Counted from the first letter of the stretch, positions 51,416 through 62,128 are shown. The stretch is 64,000 bases of DNA from an uncultured Prochlorococcus sp. (GCA_902587615.1 CACILY010000001.1:40887-104886); one strand, 5' to 3'. The notes: generated by a model not told the origin, from the sequence alone. A program made the numbers and translations.

Positions 51416-51736
51416 CTATTTTTCAATTTTAGCTTTTAGAAGAGTGATGTCATTGTATTTATTCAAGTTTATGTTTCTTTTATCAAGATTATAGTTGATG
51501 ATTTCAATTGCTCTTTTGTTATAGAATCTTGAGGCCATTATATATCCATGACTAAATTCAGATTCAAAATAACCAATACCAATAAGAGAATCTATACAGA
51601 CCATATTAGCAAGTACTTTCTTATACCATTCAAGTAACATTTTATCATTCATAATATCTGCAATAGCAATTCGAGTTATCGTCTTAGTTCTTATAGCGAA
51701 ATAATCAGAGAGATCACGTAATAATGGTATAAGCAT
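51416..51736 (-). CDS. Hypothetical protein
   Basis: 106-aa ORF. Confidence 0.45.
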   Translation of the reverse strand: MLIPLLRDLSDYFAIRTKTITRIAIADIMNDKMLLEWYKKVLANMVCIDSLIGIGYFESEFSHGYIMASRFYNKRAIEIINYNLDKRNINLNKYNDITLLKAKIEK

Positions 51737-51909
51737 ATGTCCATTATCACTTTACTTTCTAAATTCTACAATTATCCATTATTAGTTTTAACTCATCTTA
51801 ATATTATATTTAATTACTTTGTTAGATTTCATCAATATATCTTTGATATTGCATTTGAAACAGCCTATAGTCTATATTTAGAAAATTATATGTTGTCTTT
51901 GATATTGAT

Positions 51910-52104
51910 ATGGTAATCGAACCAGAAGTAATACCATCTTCTAGTAATGATGGTATGAATGCAACCTCACTACCATCAGATGTAATAACTCCAATTTTAC
52001 TTGTACTAGTAGTCTTTATTCTTGCTGTTGCTCTTAAATATGTTTTTCAGGCTCTGCTCATATTTCTTGGAATTAGGTTTATTTGGTCACTAGCAAATAG
52101 TTAA
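51910..52104 (+). CDS. Small hypothetical membrane protein
   Basis: 64-aa ORF with C-terminal hydrophobic segment. Confidence 0.5.
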   Translation: MVIEPEVIPSSSNDGMNATSLPSDVITPILLVLVVFILAVALKYVFQALLIFLGIRFIWSLANS

Positions 52105-52183
52105 TAAAGCCTCATCTGATGTTCAGAATTATTTGCATATTTTTAAAATGTCTCATAGACTTTAATTAATAGTTTATCTCTTT

Positions 52184-52282
52184 ATGATAGAAGGTGACGT
52201 CGTTTACAGTGTAAACATATTAATCATTTTGCTTATTATAGGAGTAACTCTATTTCTATATTATATTTTTAATTATGATTAA
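52184..52282 (+). CDS. Small single-TM protein (32 aa), not in ORF track
   Basis: MIEGDVVYSVNILIILLIIGVTLFLYYIFNYD. Confidence 0.4.
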   Translation: MIEGDVVYSVNILIILLIIGVTLFLYYIFNYD

Positions 52283-52306
52283 TGTGTTCAGTTGTTCTAT
52301 AATTCA

Positions 52307-52459
52307 CTATTTATTATTATTTTCTGATGTGTAGATAATTTCTTTTAATTCGTTACTTATATTAGTTAAATGCTGTTCACTTCCAAGTTCTTTAATCCGC
52401 ATAGCAATGTCATTAACTAAACTATCTAATTCAGAATCGTTTCTTTTCACTTTTGACAT
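52307..52459 (-). CDS. Small acidic hypothetical protein (50 aa), not in ORF track
   Basis: MSKVKRNDSELDSLVNDIAMRIKELGSEQHLTNISNELKEIIYTSENNNK. Confidence 0.45.
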   Translation of the reverse strand: MSKVKRNDSELDSLVNDIAMRIKELGSEQHLTNISNELKEIIYTSENNNK

Positions 52460-52468
52460 TTTAATGTT

Positions 52469-52834
52469 TCAACTACCTTTTCTTTCAAGTATATATATTG
52501 TTTCTTCACCAACTTGATCTGGGACATTGACTCGGCATCCTTTTTCGAGATCCATGTTACATCCTGGACGTGAAGGTACTGATTTCCAGCTACATGTTTT
52601 GGATTGTGTTTTTTTATCCTTGATAATCCAACCTTCAGAGAGGTATTTATCGATATTGCCGTCACTGCATGATGTAGTTATTTCAATCTCCTGAGTTGAT
52701 TTACTTTTATCATCCTGCAATTGATCTTCTTCTTGTGTCTGATTATTTATTTGATTGCGTTGGTTCTCTAAATATGTGCAACCAGTAAGTAGCGATGATA
52801 TAGCGAATAATGTTATTAGATATGATTTACTCAT
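52469..52834 (-). CDS. Putative lipoprotein
   Basis: Lipobox-like SLLTGC near the N-terminus. Confidence 0.55.
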   Translation of the reverse strand: MSKSYLITLFAISSLLTGCTYLENQRNQINNQTQEEDQLQDDKSKSTQEIEITTSCSDGNIDKYLSEGWIIKDKKTQSKTCSWKSVPSRPGCNMDLEKGCRVNVPDQVGEETIYILERKGS

Positions 52835-52935
52835 GGTTCTAGGTGATTTTTTCTAATTATAGTGATATTTACTTGATCGCCGCTAATTGCGCAGTGAAGA
52901 CATATATATCTTTCTATTCATTTGGAATGGGTTAA

Positions 52936-53142
52936 CTAGTCGTTAGTTGCTTTTGGCTTTCGTGTTGTTTTTGCCTCTACAACAGCCAATAGTTCTTCCA
53001 TCTTTGTCATAAGTTTTTTCACTTCTACTGCTTCAGGAAGGGTAAGTTCCTCTGTTACGCCTAGATGCATATCTCTGAGTTCTGCTCGTAGTGATTTCAA
53101 AGCGGTTTTTACTAGTTCTTTTTTTTCCTTAACTGTAGCCAT
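52936..53142 (-). CDS. Small hypothetical protein (68 aa)
   Basis: MATVKEKKELVKTALKSLRAELRDMHLGVTEELTLPEAVEVKKLMTKMEELLAVVEAKTTRKPKATND. Confidence 0.55.
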   Translation of the reverse strand: MATVKEKKELVKTALKSLRAELRDMHLGVTEELTLPEAVEVKKLMTKMEELLAVVEAKTTRKPKATND

Positions 53143-53231
53143 TTCAATTAGTTAAATATAGCATATTATATCACACTTTATGATTGCTAATTTTAATCCA
53201 AGGTATAATTCATTTAACTAATAAATATCAT

Positions 53232-53393
53232 ATGATCAGCTTACTTAAATTTCTTTATAAAGAAATCTGGGTCCCTTCATTTGGCCGGCTATTATTTATG
53301 TTTGCTCCATTAATAGAAGGTAAAACACCTGCTATTAAGCCCAACTATCGAATAGATGACGATTTCAAATCTGAGAATAAAACAATTAACTAG
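53232..53393 (+). CDS. Small hypothetical protein
   Basis: ATG 53232, MISLLKFLYKEIWVPSFGRLLFMFAPLIEGKTPAIKPNYRIDDDFKSENKTIN. Confidence 0.5.
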   Translation: MISLLKFLYKEIWVPSFGRLLFMFAPLIEGKTPAIKPNYRIDDDFKSENKTIN

Positions 53394-53743
53394 CTTCCTC
53401 CATTGCAGTAATTATTGGCAATCGCATTCAATAATAATTTATCACTCACAGTTGTACTTTCTTTATTATTGTCAATTGTCCACTCAACACATTTGTTAAT
53501 ACGGTAATAGTAGGTTGTAACTGGTAGAAGAGATAAAAAGAATATCAATACAACTGACCCATATATTATCTGAGCTTGATTCTCACTAATGTATGCTTTT
53601 GTGTCTCTTTTTGCTTTTAGTATTTTTGATAACCATTTGTCTGGTAATCCTACTTGTACAAAAAGTAGTTCTACCCACCAAGGTAACTGTGGATCGCGCT
53701 TAGTTTTTCTCTCAGAGGAGTTTTTCTGAGTAATGCTAGCCAT
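53390..53743 (-). CDS. Hypothetical membrane protein
   Basis: 117-aa ORF with one TM helix. Confidence 0.5.
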   Translation of the reverse strand: MASITQKNSSERKTKRDPQLPWWVELLFVQVGLPDKWLSKILKAKRDTKAYISENQAQIIYGSVVLIFFLSLLPVTTYYYRINKCVEWTIDNNKESTTVSDKLLLNAIANNYCNGGS

Positions 53744-53943
53744 TTTTACAATGGTTTATTAAATAATAAACCTTAATTTTAAAATTGACTTATCTTACCA
53801 TTATATAAAAAAATAATTAAATTTCTTATGATCTTCCCTTTCATATTTCTCTAATATGAGTATATGGAACGTGATGTAATAAAATGTTTATAATGCTCTA
53901 TGAATTGAACTAGAGGTTAATATTAATTATTCATAGTTATCCC

Positions 53944-54213
53944 ATGCCTAAGAAGAGAAGAAAATTAGACCCAGAAATGGAAAAGAACATGGCTTCAGCT
54001 AAAAAAGAAGTGGAGCTTATTACAGCGAAGATCAATGATATCTCAGAGGAGGATATTCAGATTGAATATCGTGAAGCTTTTCGGTCTGCACTTTTAGAGC
54101 TGAATTCCTTGGTTGAACTATATAAAACAGTTGGATATACAGAAGATACGAAGAAGATCTACGAAAATTATCTGGTTTTAATAACCACCTTTCTAGGAGA
54201 ATACGAATTATAA
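53944..54213 (+). CDS. Hypothetical protein
   Basis: 89-aa charged ORF. Confidence 0.5.
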   Translation: MPKKRRKLDPEMEKNMASAKKEVELITAKINDISEEDIQIEYREAFRSALLELNSLVELYKTVGYTEDTKKIYENYLVLITTFLGEYEL

Positions 54214-54220
54214 ATTAGAC

Positions 54221-54445
54221 CTATTGCTTGTAAGGAATGATTGGTATGCGAGTAGGACCGGACTTCTTTTTATATCGATCATATAACCCATCTTTGTTGG
54301 TATCGATATTAAATTCCTTTTTGCATTGTTCATATTCTACAAAGTTCATGCAATATCTGATAACTTCATAATCGTTAGAGGCAATTGAATTTGAAGGTAT
54401 TATTAATAGCATGAAAGACGTCAATACTAACTTTACTGTAGTCAT
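54221..54445 (-). CDS. Small secreted hypothetical protein
   Basis: Signal-like N-terminus; NTNKDGLYDRYKKK resembles a Ca-binding/dockerin-like segment. Confidence 0.45.
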   Translation of the reverse strand: MTTVKLVLTSFMLLIIPSNSIASNDYEVIRYCMNFVEYEQCKKEFNIDTNKDGLYDRYKKKSGPTRIPIIPYKQ

Positions 54446-54492
54446 TAATAATACAAATCGTTTAATTTCGATACTAGCCTATATCTTTAGCT

Positions 54493-54708
54493 TTGCTTTA
54501 TTTTTTAGAATTTATTAATTTTGATTTCTTTGATTTAGTTTATGATGAATTAACCGAGATTTCAATTATGTTTGATATTATAGAAATCAATACAGCAATG
54601 GATCTTATAAAAGAAGATGTAATCAAAGAATTATCTGAATCAGTTAAAGATATATGTCCTGATAAATTAATTGAGAATGCACAAGATGAGTTATCCAATA
54701 GTCTCTAA
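54493..54708 (+). CDS. Small acidic hypothetical protein
   Basis: 71-aa ORF; start codon uncertain. Confidence 0.4.
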   Translation: MLYFLEFINFDFFDLVYDELTEISIMFDIIEINTAMDLIKEDVIKELSESVKDICPDKLIENAQDELSNSL

Positions 54709-54971
54709 TTTAATAAGAGCGACTTCATTTCCTCTATACTAAGTTGACCGACTATAAAGACTTCTTGATAGCATTTACCTTTTCTTGCTATTAGTTTATA
54801 ACCTGTAGATGTCTCTCTAGATATCCTTAATATTAGTTTTTCATTTTTATTCTTAGTTTGTCCGATTACCCCGGGTGTTATTGTTTGTATTCTTGGGTCC
54901 GAAGCTATATTACGTAACTTGTCTATAAGGCCTTCTATGTAAGTACTATGAGTTTTTACTATTCTTCCCAT
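54705..54971 (-). CDS. Hypothetical protein (DUF2103-like?)
   Basis: 88-aa ORF MGRIVKTHSTYIEGLIDKLRNIASDPRIQTITPGVIGQTKNKNEKLILRIS. Confidence 0.5.
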   Translation of the reverse strand: MGRIVKTHSTYIEGLIDKLRNIASDPRIQTITPGVIGQTKNKNEKLILRISRETSTGYKLIARKGKCYQEVFIVGQLSIEEMKSLLLN

Positions 54972-55045
54972 TACTTTTTCTATAATTAATTGGTTTAATG
55001 CTTTACATCTTTATGATATAGTAATAGAGATTAACTATTGTAATC

Positions 55046-55147
55046 ATGCTATTTACATTTGCATGGGCTTCATTGGCAGGAATATTCACTTTTTCTATAG
55101 CCATGGTTGTTTGGGGTAGAAATGGCGATGGATCAATCGATATTTAA
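55046..55147 (+). CDS. petN: Cytochrome b6-f complex subunit PetN (33 aa), not in ORF track
   Basis: [33 protein letters not shown]; the [11 protein letters not shown] signature is characteristic of PetN. Confidence 0.9.
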   Translation: MLFTFAWASLAGIFTFSIAMVVWGRNGDGSIDI

Positions 55148-55295
55148 TATCTCAGATCTATTTATCAGAATAGATCTTATAACTATATTATCTTTAGTAT
55201 CATTAATATCTCTTGTTTTTATCACTATAGCCATTATATATATATCTTCTGTAAATTTTAAGGATAAGAGGCGATCAACAAAAAAGAATAAATGA
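55122..55295 (+). CDS. Small single-TM hypothetical protein overlapping the petN 3' end
   Basis: [57 protein letters not shown]; +2 frame relative to petN. Confidence 0.4.
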   Translation: MAMDQSIFNISDLFIRIDLITILSLVSLISLVFITIAIIYISSVNFKDKRRSTKKNK

Positions 55296-55297
55296 TA

Positions 55298-55912
55298 TTA
55301 CTTTCTCTTTTTATTTAATTCTAATTGAAGTTCTATGAATTGCTGAATCTTTTCTATGCTGTGCATATATGAGGTTATATCCTTTTCTATTCTTTGCTGT
55401 GAGAAGCCAAGGCAATCTCCTATGTTTATGACAGTTTTAATCAATTCTTCTTGAGTTTGATTGTTATCATCTAAATCCTTGATTAACACGTATATACCAA
55501 TTATCGTTAACCTAGAGTATTTGGAGTTTTTATTAATGAATATATCCTTAATACGAGATGACTTTGTTTGCGATAACGACAATATTTCTTCATAACTATG
55601 ATCTCTCATTGATTTAATTAATTCCTGAGACTTATTTCTTACTGTTTTAGGTTCTATATCGGTACAATTGCAAATAGCATCAAATAATTTATCAAGATGA
55701 TCAGTTGGCTTATATCCAACTGTTAAATCTGAGAAGACTCTATTCAATCCCACCGCAAAAAGATCATCTAAGGTAAATTCTTTTAGATGACTCAACAAAT
55801 GAAGTTCAACAATTAATTCATCTGCAACTCTCCTATATATGTGTGGTATTACATATGGAAATTCTTTATAGAATGATTTTTTGCTGTCAGAGATGGTCAG
55901 ATGACTATTCAA
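55298..55912 (-). CDS. thf1: Thf1/Psb29 photosystem II biogenesis protein
   Basis: TISDSKKSFYKEFPYVIPHIYRRVADELIVELHLLSHLKEFTLDDLFAVGLNRVF. Confidence 0.88.
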   Translation of the reverse strand: MNSHLTISDSKKSFYKEFPYVIPHIYRRVADELIVELHLLSHLKEFTLDDLFAVGLNRVFSDLTVGYKPTDHLDKLFDAICNCTDIEPKTVRNKSQELIKSMRDHSYEEILSLSQTKSSRIKDIFINKNSKYSRLTIIGIYVLIKDLDDNNQTQEELIKTVINIGDCLGFSQQRIEKDITSYMHSIEKIQQFIELQLELNKKRK

Positions 55913-55991
55913 TTTCTTTAGCTTTAAACTCTAATCATCCTTTATCTTAGCTTCTAATCTCGTTAGGATTGAAAAAGAACTCAATCAAATT

Positions 55992-56585
55992 ATGATTCCA
56001 ATAGTCATAGAAGAATCTGGCAGGGGTGAAAAAGCCTTCGATATATATTCACGTCTTTTGAGAGAAAGGATAATATTCCTTGGAGAGCCAGTAACAAATG
56101 ATTCTGCGAATAGAGTAGTGGCCCAATTGTTATTTCTTGAGGCCGAAGACCCAGACAAAGACATCTTCCTTTATATAAATTCTCCTGGAGGCTCTGTTTA
56201 CGATGGATTAGGTATTTTCGATACTATGCAGCACGTTAAGCCCGATATTCAGACTGTTTGTGTTGGTCTTGCAGCAAGTATGGGTGCATTTCTTTTATGT
56301 GCTGGCACCAAGGGCAAAAGAAGTAGTTTGGCTCATTCTCGGCTCATGATTCATCAACCTTTAGGAGGTGCTAGTGGTCAAGCAAGTGATATAAGGATCC
56401 AGGCAGATGAAATTCTTTATTTAAAGGAACGTCTTAACCAAGAATTGTCTGACAGAACAGGTCAACCTCTTGATCGAATTAGAGAAGATACTGATAGAGA
56501 CTTCTACATGTCACCTCATGAAGCAATAAAGTATGGTCTTATTGATTCAGTTTTTGATAAAAATTCTGTTAAACCAGTTAATTAG
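55992..56585 (+). CDS. clpP: ATP-dependent Clp protease proteolytic subunit
   Basis: [45 protein letters not shown]. Confidence 0.96.
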   Translation: MIPIVIEESGRGEKAFDIYSRLLRERIIFLGEPVTNDSANRVVAQLLFLEAEDPDKDIFLYINSPGGSVYDGLGIFDTMQHVKPDIQTVCVGLAASMGAFLLCAGTKGKRSSLAHSRLMIHQPLGGASGQASDIRIQADEILYLKERLNQELSDRTGQPLDRIREDTDRDFYMSPHEAIKYGLIDSVFDKNSVKPVN

Positions 56586-56596
56586 ATATAACTTTT

Positions 56597-58510
56597 TCAA
56601 TTTAGAACGGGAGTAAATCTATCTTTTATGGGTATATCTGCGAATGTTGATAAAATCTCTACAAATTCGTCACCATCAATTGTTTCTTTCTCAATAATAA
56701 CTTCCACTAACTTATCCATAGCTTCTCTATTCTCCTTAATTATATGGAGTGTTTCTTTGTAGCATTGTTTAACTATTATCCTTACTTGTTCATCTATTTG
56801 TTGATTAATAGAGTCAGAGACATCATTCCTTGTCATAAGATCTCTTCCTATAAATACTTCTTGGCTATCTCCTTCAAGTGATACAGGTCCTAAATTACTC
56901 ATTCCAAACCTTGTAACCATTTGTCTTGCCATAGATCCAACTTGTTGTATATCTCCTCCTGCTCCTGTCGTTACTTCTGATCTGCCAAAAATGATGTCTT
57001 CTGCTGCCCTTCCTCCTAGGGCACCCATAATTCTGGCTTTTAATTGTGCTCTACTTACGAGCATTTGATCATCATCAGGAGAAAACCATGTAAGTCCTTT
57101 GGCTTGTCCCCTTGGAATTACTGTTACTTTCTGCACTGGATCGTGATCTTTAACAAGTGTTCCGATTAATGCATGTCCAATTTCATGGTAAGCAATAAGT
57201 CTTTTACTTTTACCATCTATTAATGTCTGCCCTTCCATCCCAGCAATTATTCTGTCTACAGCATCGTCAATCTCAGAGAGACCAATAGATTCTTTTCTTC
57301 TCCTAGCAGTAAGAATCGCTGCTTCATTTAATAAATTTGCTAAATCTGCTCCAGTAAAACCAGGTGTCCTTCTTGCAATACTTTCTAATGTTAACTGCTT
57401 AGCAAGTTTCTTATTTCTTGAATGAACTTTTAATATTGATAAACGACCATTTATATCAGGTGCATCAACTGTAACTTGTCTATCAAATCTTCCTGGTCTC
57501 ATTAATGCAGAATCAAGAACATCAGGTCTGTTAGTAGCTGCAATAATAATAATTCCAATATTGGTTTCGAACCCATCCATTTCTGTTAAGAGTTGATTTA
57601 ATGTTTGCTCTCTTTCATCATTTCCTCCTCCAATTCCTGCTCCTCTTTGCCGACCAACTGCGTCAATCTCATCTATAAATACTAAACATGGGCTGTTCTC
57701 CTTAGCTCTTTTAAAAAGATCTCTCACTCTACTTGCACCTACTCCTACAAACATCTCAACAAATTCTGATCCAGATAATGAAAAGAAAGGTACCCCTGCT
57801 TCACCTGCAATAGCTTTTGCAAGCAATGTTTTACCAGTACCAGGTGGTCCAACTAAAAGCACTCCTCGAGGAATTTGAGCTCCTACAGAGGTAAATTTCT
57901 CTGGTGTTTTCAAAAAGGTAACTACTTCTTCTAGGTCTTCTTTCGCTTCATCAACACCTGCAACATCTTCAAATTTCACACCGGTATCTGCTTCCATTGC
58001 AAATCTGGCTTTCGTCTTGCCGAATTGCATTGCTTGGCCAGGACCTCCTGGCATTGAATTTGATCTTCGAGCTAGAAGGATTAAACCTCCTATAAGAATT
58101 ATTGGGAACAAGAGGCTTCCAAAAATGCCAAGAGCAGGAGATGTAGTACGTGCTGGATGTATATCAAAATTTATAGCATTGCTTTTCAATTTATCTATAA
58201 GTTCAGGTGTTAAACCTGGTAGGTCCACTCTCAGTTTTTGAACTTTGTTATCTAAGTCTGGATCAATAGTTTCTACTATTGCGTTTTGACCTCCTTCATA
58301 TATATCTATTGAAGAAACTTTCCCTGAATCCAGATAATCGAGAAAACGCCCATAGCTAATTGGTGTTACTGGAGTACTTCTAGAAGTTATTGAAGGATTC
58401 CCTGAATTTTCTGCCGGGTTAGTTGTATTTCCAATTATTTGCCAAGATAGCAGTACTACCAAGGCTATTGGAAGAACCCATAATGCTATTCCACGCCACC
58501 TCGAATTCAT
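56597..58510 (-). CDS. ftsH: ATP-dependent zinc metalloprotease FtsH
   Basis: [32 protein letters not shown] metal site. Confidence 0.97.
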   Translation of the reverse strand: MNSRWRGIALWVLPIALVVLLSWQIIGNTTNPAENSGNPSITSRSTPVTPISYGRFLDYLDSGKVSSIDIYEGGQNAIVETIDPDLDNKVQKLRVDLPGLTPELIDKLKSNAINFDIHPARTTSPALGIFGSLLFPIILIGGLILLARRSNSMPGGPGQAMQFGKTKARFAMEADTGVKFEDVAGVDEAKEDLEEVVTFLKTPEKFTSVGAQIPRGVLLVGPPGTGKTLLAKAIAGEAGVPFFSLSGSEFVEMFVGVGASRVRDLFKRAKENSPCLVFIDEIDAVGRQRGAGIGGGNDEREQTLNQLLTEMDGFETNIGIIIIAATNRPDVLDSALMRPGRFDRQVTVDAPDINGRLSILKVHSRNKKLAKQLTLESIARRTPGFTGADLANLLNEAAILTARRRKESIGLSEIDDAVDRIIAGMEGQTLIDGKSKRLIAYHEIGHALIGTLVKDHDPVQKVTVIPRGQAKGLTWFSPDDDQMLVSRAQLKARIMGALGGRAAEDIIFGRSEVTTGAGGDIQQVGSMARQMVTRFGMSNLGPVSLEGDSQEVFIGRDLMTRNDVSDSINQQIDEQVRIIVKQCYKETLHIIKENREAMDKLVEVIIEKETIDGDEFVEILSTFADIPIKDRFTPVLN

Positions 58511-58673
58511 TAGAACAAGTATTTTTAACGATTCTAGACGAAGTCTTGACGTTATTGTGACTTCGAATCTGTAAATCTTTAGTCATTGACCCTTTAAATA
58601 ATATTTAACTGGGAGATTATTCTGCTTGTATATCCTATGTATAATCTCTTGTATATTAAAAGTATGAATAATA

Positions 58674-59906
58674 CTAAAGACTTCTTAATGCAACTATAGG
58701 ATCTAAACTAGCTGCTTTCTTTGCTGGTAATACACCAAATGTTAAGCCTATCGACCCTGATATTAGTACCGTGATTAATATCATACCTGTACCGATTTGT
58801 GCAGGTAAAGGTGTTAATAATGAAATGAGAGCAACTGTACCTAAACCTGTTCCAGTTCCTACTGCACCCCCAATAATTGCTAGTATCAGTGATTCTATTA
58901 AGAACTGATTTAGTATATCTGCTTGTCTTGCTCCTAATGATTTTCTGAGGCCTATTTCTTGAGTTCTTTCACTTACAGAGACCAACATTATATTCATAAT
59001 TCCTATGCCTCCAACAAGTAATGAAATGCCTCCTATTGCTCCTAACATTAACGTTAGACCTCCAGTGATGTTAGACACAATTGACAATGCATCTTTTTGA
59101 GATCTGACTGCAAAATCATCTTCACGAATTATTTTGTGTCTTTGTCTTAAAAGATTTGTAATTTGAAACTTTGCAGCTCTTGTTGCTTCTTCACTTGTTG
59201 CTTCAATACTTATATAGCTAAGACTTACACCATATGTTGGGTCTTTTCCAGTTAATCTATTAACCATTGTAGTTAAGGGAATATAAGCATTCTCATCTTG
59301 GTTGTTACCAAATACGGCTCCTTTTGGAGCCATTATTCCAATAACTTTGAATGATTGATCTTTTATCCTTAGACTTTCACCTATTCCTTGTTTTTGTTTA
59401 AATAATTTTTCGTTTAAATCAGGACCTATTACAACAACATTATTGGCACTTCTCATATCTCCTTCATTTATAAATCTACCTTTTGCAATATCGAAACTTC
59501 TAACAAGTAAGAAGTTTGAGGTCACACCAAGTATAGAACTACTCTTACTTTTTGATCCATATTGGATAACCTCAGTAGATGCTATTTGAGGCGCTACCCG
59601 TTTAACTGTTGGCACCTGACTAGCTATTGCATCTGAATCTTTTAGTACTAAGTTTTTCGGAAAAGCAACTCCTCTTCTTCTTGTGTCGTTATTCCCTGGT
59701 ACTACAAATAATACGTTTGCTCCCAAATTACTTAATTGATCTTCAGCTAAATTTTGAGCTCCTTTTCCTACTCCTACTAAGGTTATTACTGAGGCGTTAC
59801 CGATTACAATTCCCAACATAGTCAATATACTTCTAAGTTTATTTGTTCTCAGCGTTTTACACGCCATATATATTGTTTCTTTAGTTGATAATCTTCTGTT
59901 CATCAT
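58674..59906 (-). CDS. MacB/FtsX-like ABC transporter permease
   Basis: LRTNKLRSILTMLGIVIGNASVITLVGVGKGAQ; IGIMNIMLVSVSERTQEIGLRKSLGAR. Confidence 0.93.
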   Translation of the reverse strand: MMNRRLSTKETIYMACKTLRTNKLRSILTMLGIVIGNASVITLVGVGKGAQNLAEDQLSNLGANVLFVVPGNNDTRRRGVAFPKNLVLKDSDAIASQVPTVKRVAPQIASTEVIQYGSKSKSSSILGVTSNFLLVRSFDIAKGRFINEGDMRSANNVVVIGPDLNEKLFKQKQGIGESLRIKDQSFKVIGIMAPKGAVFGNNQDENAYIPLTTMVNRLTGKDPTYGVSLSYISIEATSEEATRAAKFQITNLLRQRHKIIREDDFAVRSQKDALSIVSNITGGLTLMLGAIGGISLLVGGIGIMNIMLVSVSERTQEIGLRKSLGARQADILNQFLIESLILAIIGGAVGTGTGLGTVALISLLTPLPAQIGTGMILITVLISGSIGLTFGVLPAKKAASLDPIVALRSL

Positions 59907-59908
59907 TT

Positions 59909-61375
59909 TTAAATGATGTGGTCTTTCTGTTCACTATGAACTACTTTTTCACCTACTATTCCTACTTTTATTAAGTCTGTAGATCCACTTATTCCAGTTT
60001 GCGTTCCAGCAGTTTGTACAACAATATCACCTACTTTTAGTATATCAATTTCTTCCGCATGCTTCATCGCAAGATTAAAAGTTTTAGTAGTACTGTTTTG
60101 ATCTTTTATTAATAAGGGTATAACTCCCCAGACCAATTGTAGTTTTCTCGCTACTTCAATTTCACTGGTTATAGCCAGTATGGGAGTAGCTGGACGGAAC
60201 TTACTAACATTATGTGCAGTTGCGCCCGTTTTGGTTAAGGGTATTATTGCAGCGGCCTCAAGTTGTCTAGCGATGCTACTTACTGCTGCACTTATGGCAT
60301 TTGGAATGGTACTTGGTAGATGACTTTCTATATGTCTCTGTGGATAATCTCGTTCTATTCTTCTAGCTATTGTTGCCATTGTTGAGACTGCTTCGACGGG
60401 ATAATCACCTACTGCAGTCTCGTTTGAAAGCATCACGGCATCAGTTCCATCAAGTATTGCATTCGCGACATCACTCACTTCAGCCCGAGTTGGTCTTGGA
60501 CTGGCTGCCATGGAATCAAGCATTTGAGTAGCTGTAATTATTGGAATACCAAGAGTATTAGCTTTTTTAATAAGCTCTTTTTGAAGTAGTGGTACTTCTT
60601 CTGCAGGCATTTCAACTCCAAGATCTCCTCTCGCAACCATTACACCGTCACACAGTTCTAATACATCGTCTATTTGATCAATAGCTTCGAATTTTTCAAT
60701 CTTTGCTACTACTGGAACGTTATGACCATGGCTAGCTATTAACTCTTTTATTTCGGTGAGATCATGAGGATTCCTTACAAAACTAAGTGCAATCCAGTCC
60801 ACACCTTGACTAAGTCCAAATTTAAGATCTTCCTTGTCTTTATGGGTTAGTGCTTTTATTGATAATTGCACATCTGGAAAATTAACACCTTTGTTATTGG
60901 AAAGCACTCCACCAACTGTTACTACGCAGTAGACATTCTTATTTGTTAAATCAACTTTTTCTACTTTCATTTCTACTCTACCGTCATCTAGAAGAATTCT
61001 GTTACCTTCTTGTACTTCTTCAGCCAATTTCTCATAAGTTACGTTTGCAGCTGTTTTGTCACAATTAATTTTCTTTGATGTGAGAGTGAATTTAGCTCCC
61101 TTTGAAATTTTAATCGGACCATCTTTGAATTTTCCTAATCGAATTTTGGGACCTTGTAGATCTTGCAATATCCCTATATGTACTCCAAGATCAATTGCTA
61201 CTTGACGAATGGTTTTGATACGTTTTGCATGCTCATTGTGGTCTCCATGCGAAAAATTTAATCTAAAGGTTGTGGCTCCAGCTTTTACAAGCTGAGTGAT
61301 GACCTCTGCGCTTTCAGTTGCAGGCCCAATTGTCGCGACTATCTTGGTCCGTCTAGTTAGATCAACCTGGGACAT
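59909..61375 (-). CDS. pyk: Pyruvate kinase
   Basis: RTKIVATIGPA, FRLNFSHGDH, ILQDLQGPKIRLG, MVARGDLGVEMP. Confidence 0.96.
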   Translation of the reverse strand: MSQVDLTRRTKIVATIGPATESAEVITQLVKAGATTFRLNFSHGDHNEHAKRIKTIRQVAIDLGVHIGILQDLQGPKIRLGKFKDGPIKISKGAKFTLTSKKINCDKTAANVTYEKLAEEVQEGNRILLDDGRVEMKVEKVDLTNKNVYCVVTVGGVLSNNKGVNFPDVQLSIKALTHKDKEDLKFGLSQGVDWIALSFVRNPHDLTEIKELIASHGHNVPVVAKIEKFEAIDQIDDVLELCDGVMVARGDLGVEMPAEEVPLLQKELIKKANTLGIPIITATQMLDSMAASPRPTRAEVSDVANAILDGTDAVMLSNETAVGDYPVEAVSTMATIARRIERDYPQRHIESHLPSTIPNAISAAVSSIARQLEAAAIIPLTKTGATAHNVSKFRPATPILAITSEIEVARKLQLVWGVIPLLIKDQNSTTKTFNLAMKHAEEIDILKVGDIVVQTAGTQTGISGSTDLIKVGIVGEKVVHSEQKDHII

Positions 61376-61456
61376 TCAGAAGACCAAAGTTTGTTCAAAA
61401 AATAATATCCTGTTAAGAGATAAAAAGTCATTACCTTATTTTATTAATTATTGAAC

Positions 61457-61786
61457 ATGGAACTAAACGATTATCAAGTCAGATCAAGAAGAACAGCTAT
61501 CTATCCAAACCTAGGAGACAATCCTATTTATCCAACTTTGGGGCTTGCTGGTGAATCTGGTGAAGTAGCCGACAAAGTCAAGAAAATAATTAGAGACAAG
61601 TCTGGGGTTTTTGATGATATAGCCAAGGAATCAATTAAATTAGAACTAGGAGATGTTCTCTGGTATGTAGCTCAATTGAGTGCAGAATTGGGTTTTGATT
61701 TAGAACAAGTGGCTGAATCGAACTTAAAAAAACTGTCTTCTAGGAAGGAGAGAGGGATGATTGAAGGGAGTGGAGATATTCGTTGA
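61457..61786 (+). CDS. MazG-like nucleotide pyrophosphohydrolase
   Basis: LGLAGESGEVADKVKKIIRDK...KLELGDVLWYVAQL. Confidence 0.88.
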   Translation: MELNDYQVRSRRTAIYPNLGDNPIYPTLGLAGESGEVADKVKKIIRDKSGVFDDIAKESIKLELGDVLWYVAQLSAELGFDLEQVAESNLKKLSSRKERGMIEGSGDIR

Positions 61787-61793
61787 TTAATAA

Positions 61794-62099
61794 TCAGCCG
61801 TAAAATTGTAATGCGCTATTTAGTGAAGTAAATCTAATATAATTGACAAGACTTTGAACAAAGTTTAAGAGTAAAAATGCAAGTATAGGAGATATATCTA
61901 TTCCTCCTATGGCAGGAATAATTCCCCTAAAGACGTTTAGATATGGATCTGTTATCGAATATAGATTTGTTAGAATAGGATTAGATTGATCAAGATTGGG
62001 AAACCAACTCAATAAGACCCTTATTATGAGCAAGTAAGAATATATAAGTAGTGTTTGGGATAAAACACCAAACACAGTGGAAATAATTTGTGAACTCAT
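61794..62099 (-). CDS. YggT family membrane protein
   Basis: YLLIIRVLLSWFPNLDQSNPILTNLYSITDPYLNVFRGIIPAIGGIDISPILAFLLL. Confidence 0.9.
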   Translation of the reverse strand: MSSQIISTVFGVLSQTLLIYSYLLIIRVLLSWFPNLDQSNPILTNLYSITDPYLNVFRGIIPAIGGIDISPILAFLLLNFVQSLVNYIRFTSLNSALQFYG

Positions 62100-62128
62100 A
62101 TTCAGTGATTAGTTTGACCGATTTTACT

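Noticed and set aside
51840-51907. 12-nt direct repeat tctttgatattg (51840-51851 and 51896-51907)
   Set aside because: Short and AT-rich; could occur by chance in this composition.
52447-52665. 72-aa minus ORF overlapping the putative lipoprotein gene
   Set aside because: Alternative frame of the lipoprotein ORF, which has a lipobox.
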